A program made the translations under genes and the position numbers. The notes under the pieces were generated by a model. That model was not told the DNA's origin. It saw nothing but the letters and a program-made list of their open reading frames with translations, and did not search any database. Positions 15,106-15,796 of a stretch of 15,796 nt of DNA are shown piece after piece. How positions within the stretch are numbered: the stretch's first letter is position 1; each line of letters opens with the position of its first letter. The DNA is from an uncultured Lachnospiraceae bacterium (GTDB taxonomy: Bacteria; Bacillota; Clostridia; Lachnospirales; Lachnospiraceae): contig CANQCX010000022.1 of the NCBI GenBank assembly GCA_947591115.1, positions 1-15,796 of the forward strand, written 5' to 3'.

Positions 15106-15796
15106 TCATTCTGTACCTTTGAACATCTGCAAACAAAGCTCTTTCAGTATTTTCTGCGTCTTTTCACCCATTCCAGTCTGAGCAAGATAATTCACTACAA
15201 TATTTGTCATATCTTCTTCTGTGACCGGACGCTCCTGTCGGATTTCCTCTGCCTGTTCAAACATGACACTCATCATTTCGGTAAGCTGGGAAGTGTCTAT
15301 ATCAGAGGGTTTGCTATCATAGACTTCTTTCATATCCTTTAAAATACTCATCATTATATCACGCAGCCTAATCATAGATGCTTCGGAGACGGTAATCTTC
15401 TCGGCGTTCATACGATTGATGTCATAAGTTGCCTCTCTATGTGCTTCTGGTGTTTCTCTTGCAAAGTTTTTTAACGCATTAATTCCAAAATCAATCATAG
15501 CATTTCTTGACTGAAATGCCGGAGCATTGGCATCTTCAAAATAGGCTTGTGCATAGTCAAGAAAGCGGGAATCTGACTGTTCACTTTGCCAGACAATATC
15601 TGAAACAATGCCTGATTACTAAGTCCAAGCTCGCTTAATTCCACATTTTTTCTCATTCTCACATCGGTCAATCCCAATAAATAATCCGCAGAAACATTAA
15701 AAAATAATGCCAACTTTGCCAATACATCATGACCGACAGTGGCAGTCTTTCCGCTTTCGATTCGGCTGATTACTGATGTGGGAATTCCGGTCTTTT
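15106..15796 (-). pseudogene. XRE-family transcriptional regulator, frameshifted and cut by window edge
   Basis: The frame entering from the right edge encodes the end of an XRE helix-turn-helix: PTSVISRIESGKTATVGHDV, then LAKLALFFNVSADYLLGLTD, then a linker to about LSNQALFQILSGKVN. This frame then runs out of register and stops at 15495-15497. In the +1-shifted frame, family-like sequence resumes (RFLDYAQAYFEDANAPAFQS, then RNAMIDFGIN) and continues to the TGA at 15106. The break lies near 15580-15600, and a small deletion is likely as well as a frame change. The second half (130 residues from the ATG at 15498) is helical. Its ATG overlaps the upstream stop as ATGA, so reinitiation could make the C-terminal domain alone, but the DNA-binding and C-terminal parts are no longer one protein. 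Such regulators commonly control integrative elements. A sequencing error is the main alternative. Confidence 0.75.

Larger units (their letters stand above)
12853..15796. mobile_element. End of an AT-rich integrated element inserted in cotJC; other end outside window
   Basis: Right of about 12853 the DNA is visibly AT-rich with A/T-ending codons, in contrast to the GC-richer host genes on the left, and the change coincides with the break in cotJC. The contents are accessory: a DUF4365 gene, an unrecognised membrane protein, and an XRE-type regulator of the kind found on integrative elements. No transposase, integrase, relaxase or phage structural gene is seen in this 2.9 kb, so whether it is an ICE, prophage or genomic island cannot be said. 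The first 146 nt inside (12868-13013) hold no gene; I see only AT-rich sequence and a 10-bp palindrome TTATCGATAA at 12999-13008. Confidence 0.65.

Noticed and set aside
12853..15796. CRISPR array, tRNA or integrase gene in the element end
   Set aside because: No regularly spaced repeats, no tRNA cloverleaf recognised near the junction, and no recombinase motifs in any frame.

Overview
The window looks like a chromosomal segment of a spore-forming, probably motile member of the Lachnospiraceae (Firmicutes, Clostridia). This rests on a SigK-type sporulation sigma factor, a CotJC-type spore coat/manganese catalase gene, a methyl-accepting chemotaxis protein, strong purine-rich ribosome binding sites, and the gene order sigK - yifB - dprA. 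The assignment comes from recalled family resemblance, not from a search. Two compositions are visible. Positions 1 to about 12852 are of moderate to high GC with G/C-ending codons. From about 12853 to the right edge the DNA is clearly AT-rich with A/T-ending codons.

Left part (1-3923): a leftward run of sigK, yifB (ComM-like Mg-chelatase ATPase) and dprA (cut by the left edge), and a divergent RluA-family pseudouridine synthase. The sigma factor lacks the usual hydrophobic pro-sequence. An in-frame stop just upstream rules out a longer start.

Middle (3885-6964): a leftward two-gene unit encodes a GH13 isoamylase-like protein and a DUF5662 protein. The GH13 protein keeps the scaffold but has lost all three catalytic residues, so it should be a pseudoenzyme. 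Divergent from it is a small DUF1292 gene with a textbook sigma-A promoter and a 7-bp palindrome beside its -35 box.

Right-middle (6965-12253): an apparent leftward operon of chemoreceptor (mcp), glutamyl-tRNA synthetase (gltX) and a UvrD/PcrA-like helicase. mcp and gltX overlap by 8 nt; gltX and the helicase are 14 nt apart. A promoter upstream of mcp and a terminator-like hairpin beyond it separate this operon from cotJC.

Right end (12415-15796): cotJC is cut. The C-terminal two-thirds remain at 12415-12852, and coding similarity and base composition both break near codon 6 of the remaining frame. The AT-rich DNA beyond is best explained as the end of an integrated element that continues past the window. 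It carries a DUF4365 (PD-(D/E)XK-like) gene, a three-helix membrane protein with coiled coil and glycine-rich segment in the same operon, and an XRE-type regulator disrupted by a frameshift. No integrase is visible here. The most notable hypothesis is that this element, like the sigK 'skin' or spsM-interrupting prophages, could excise and restore the spore gene.
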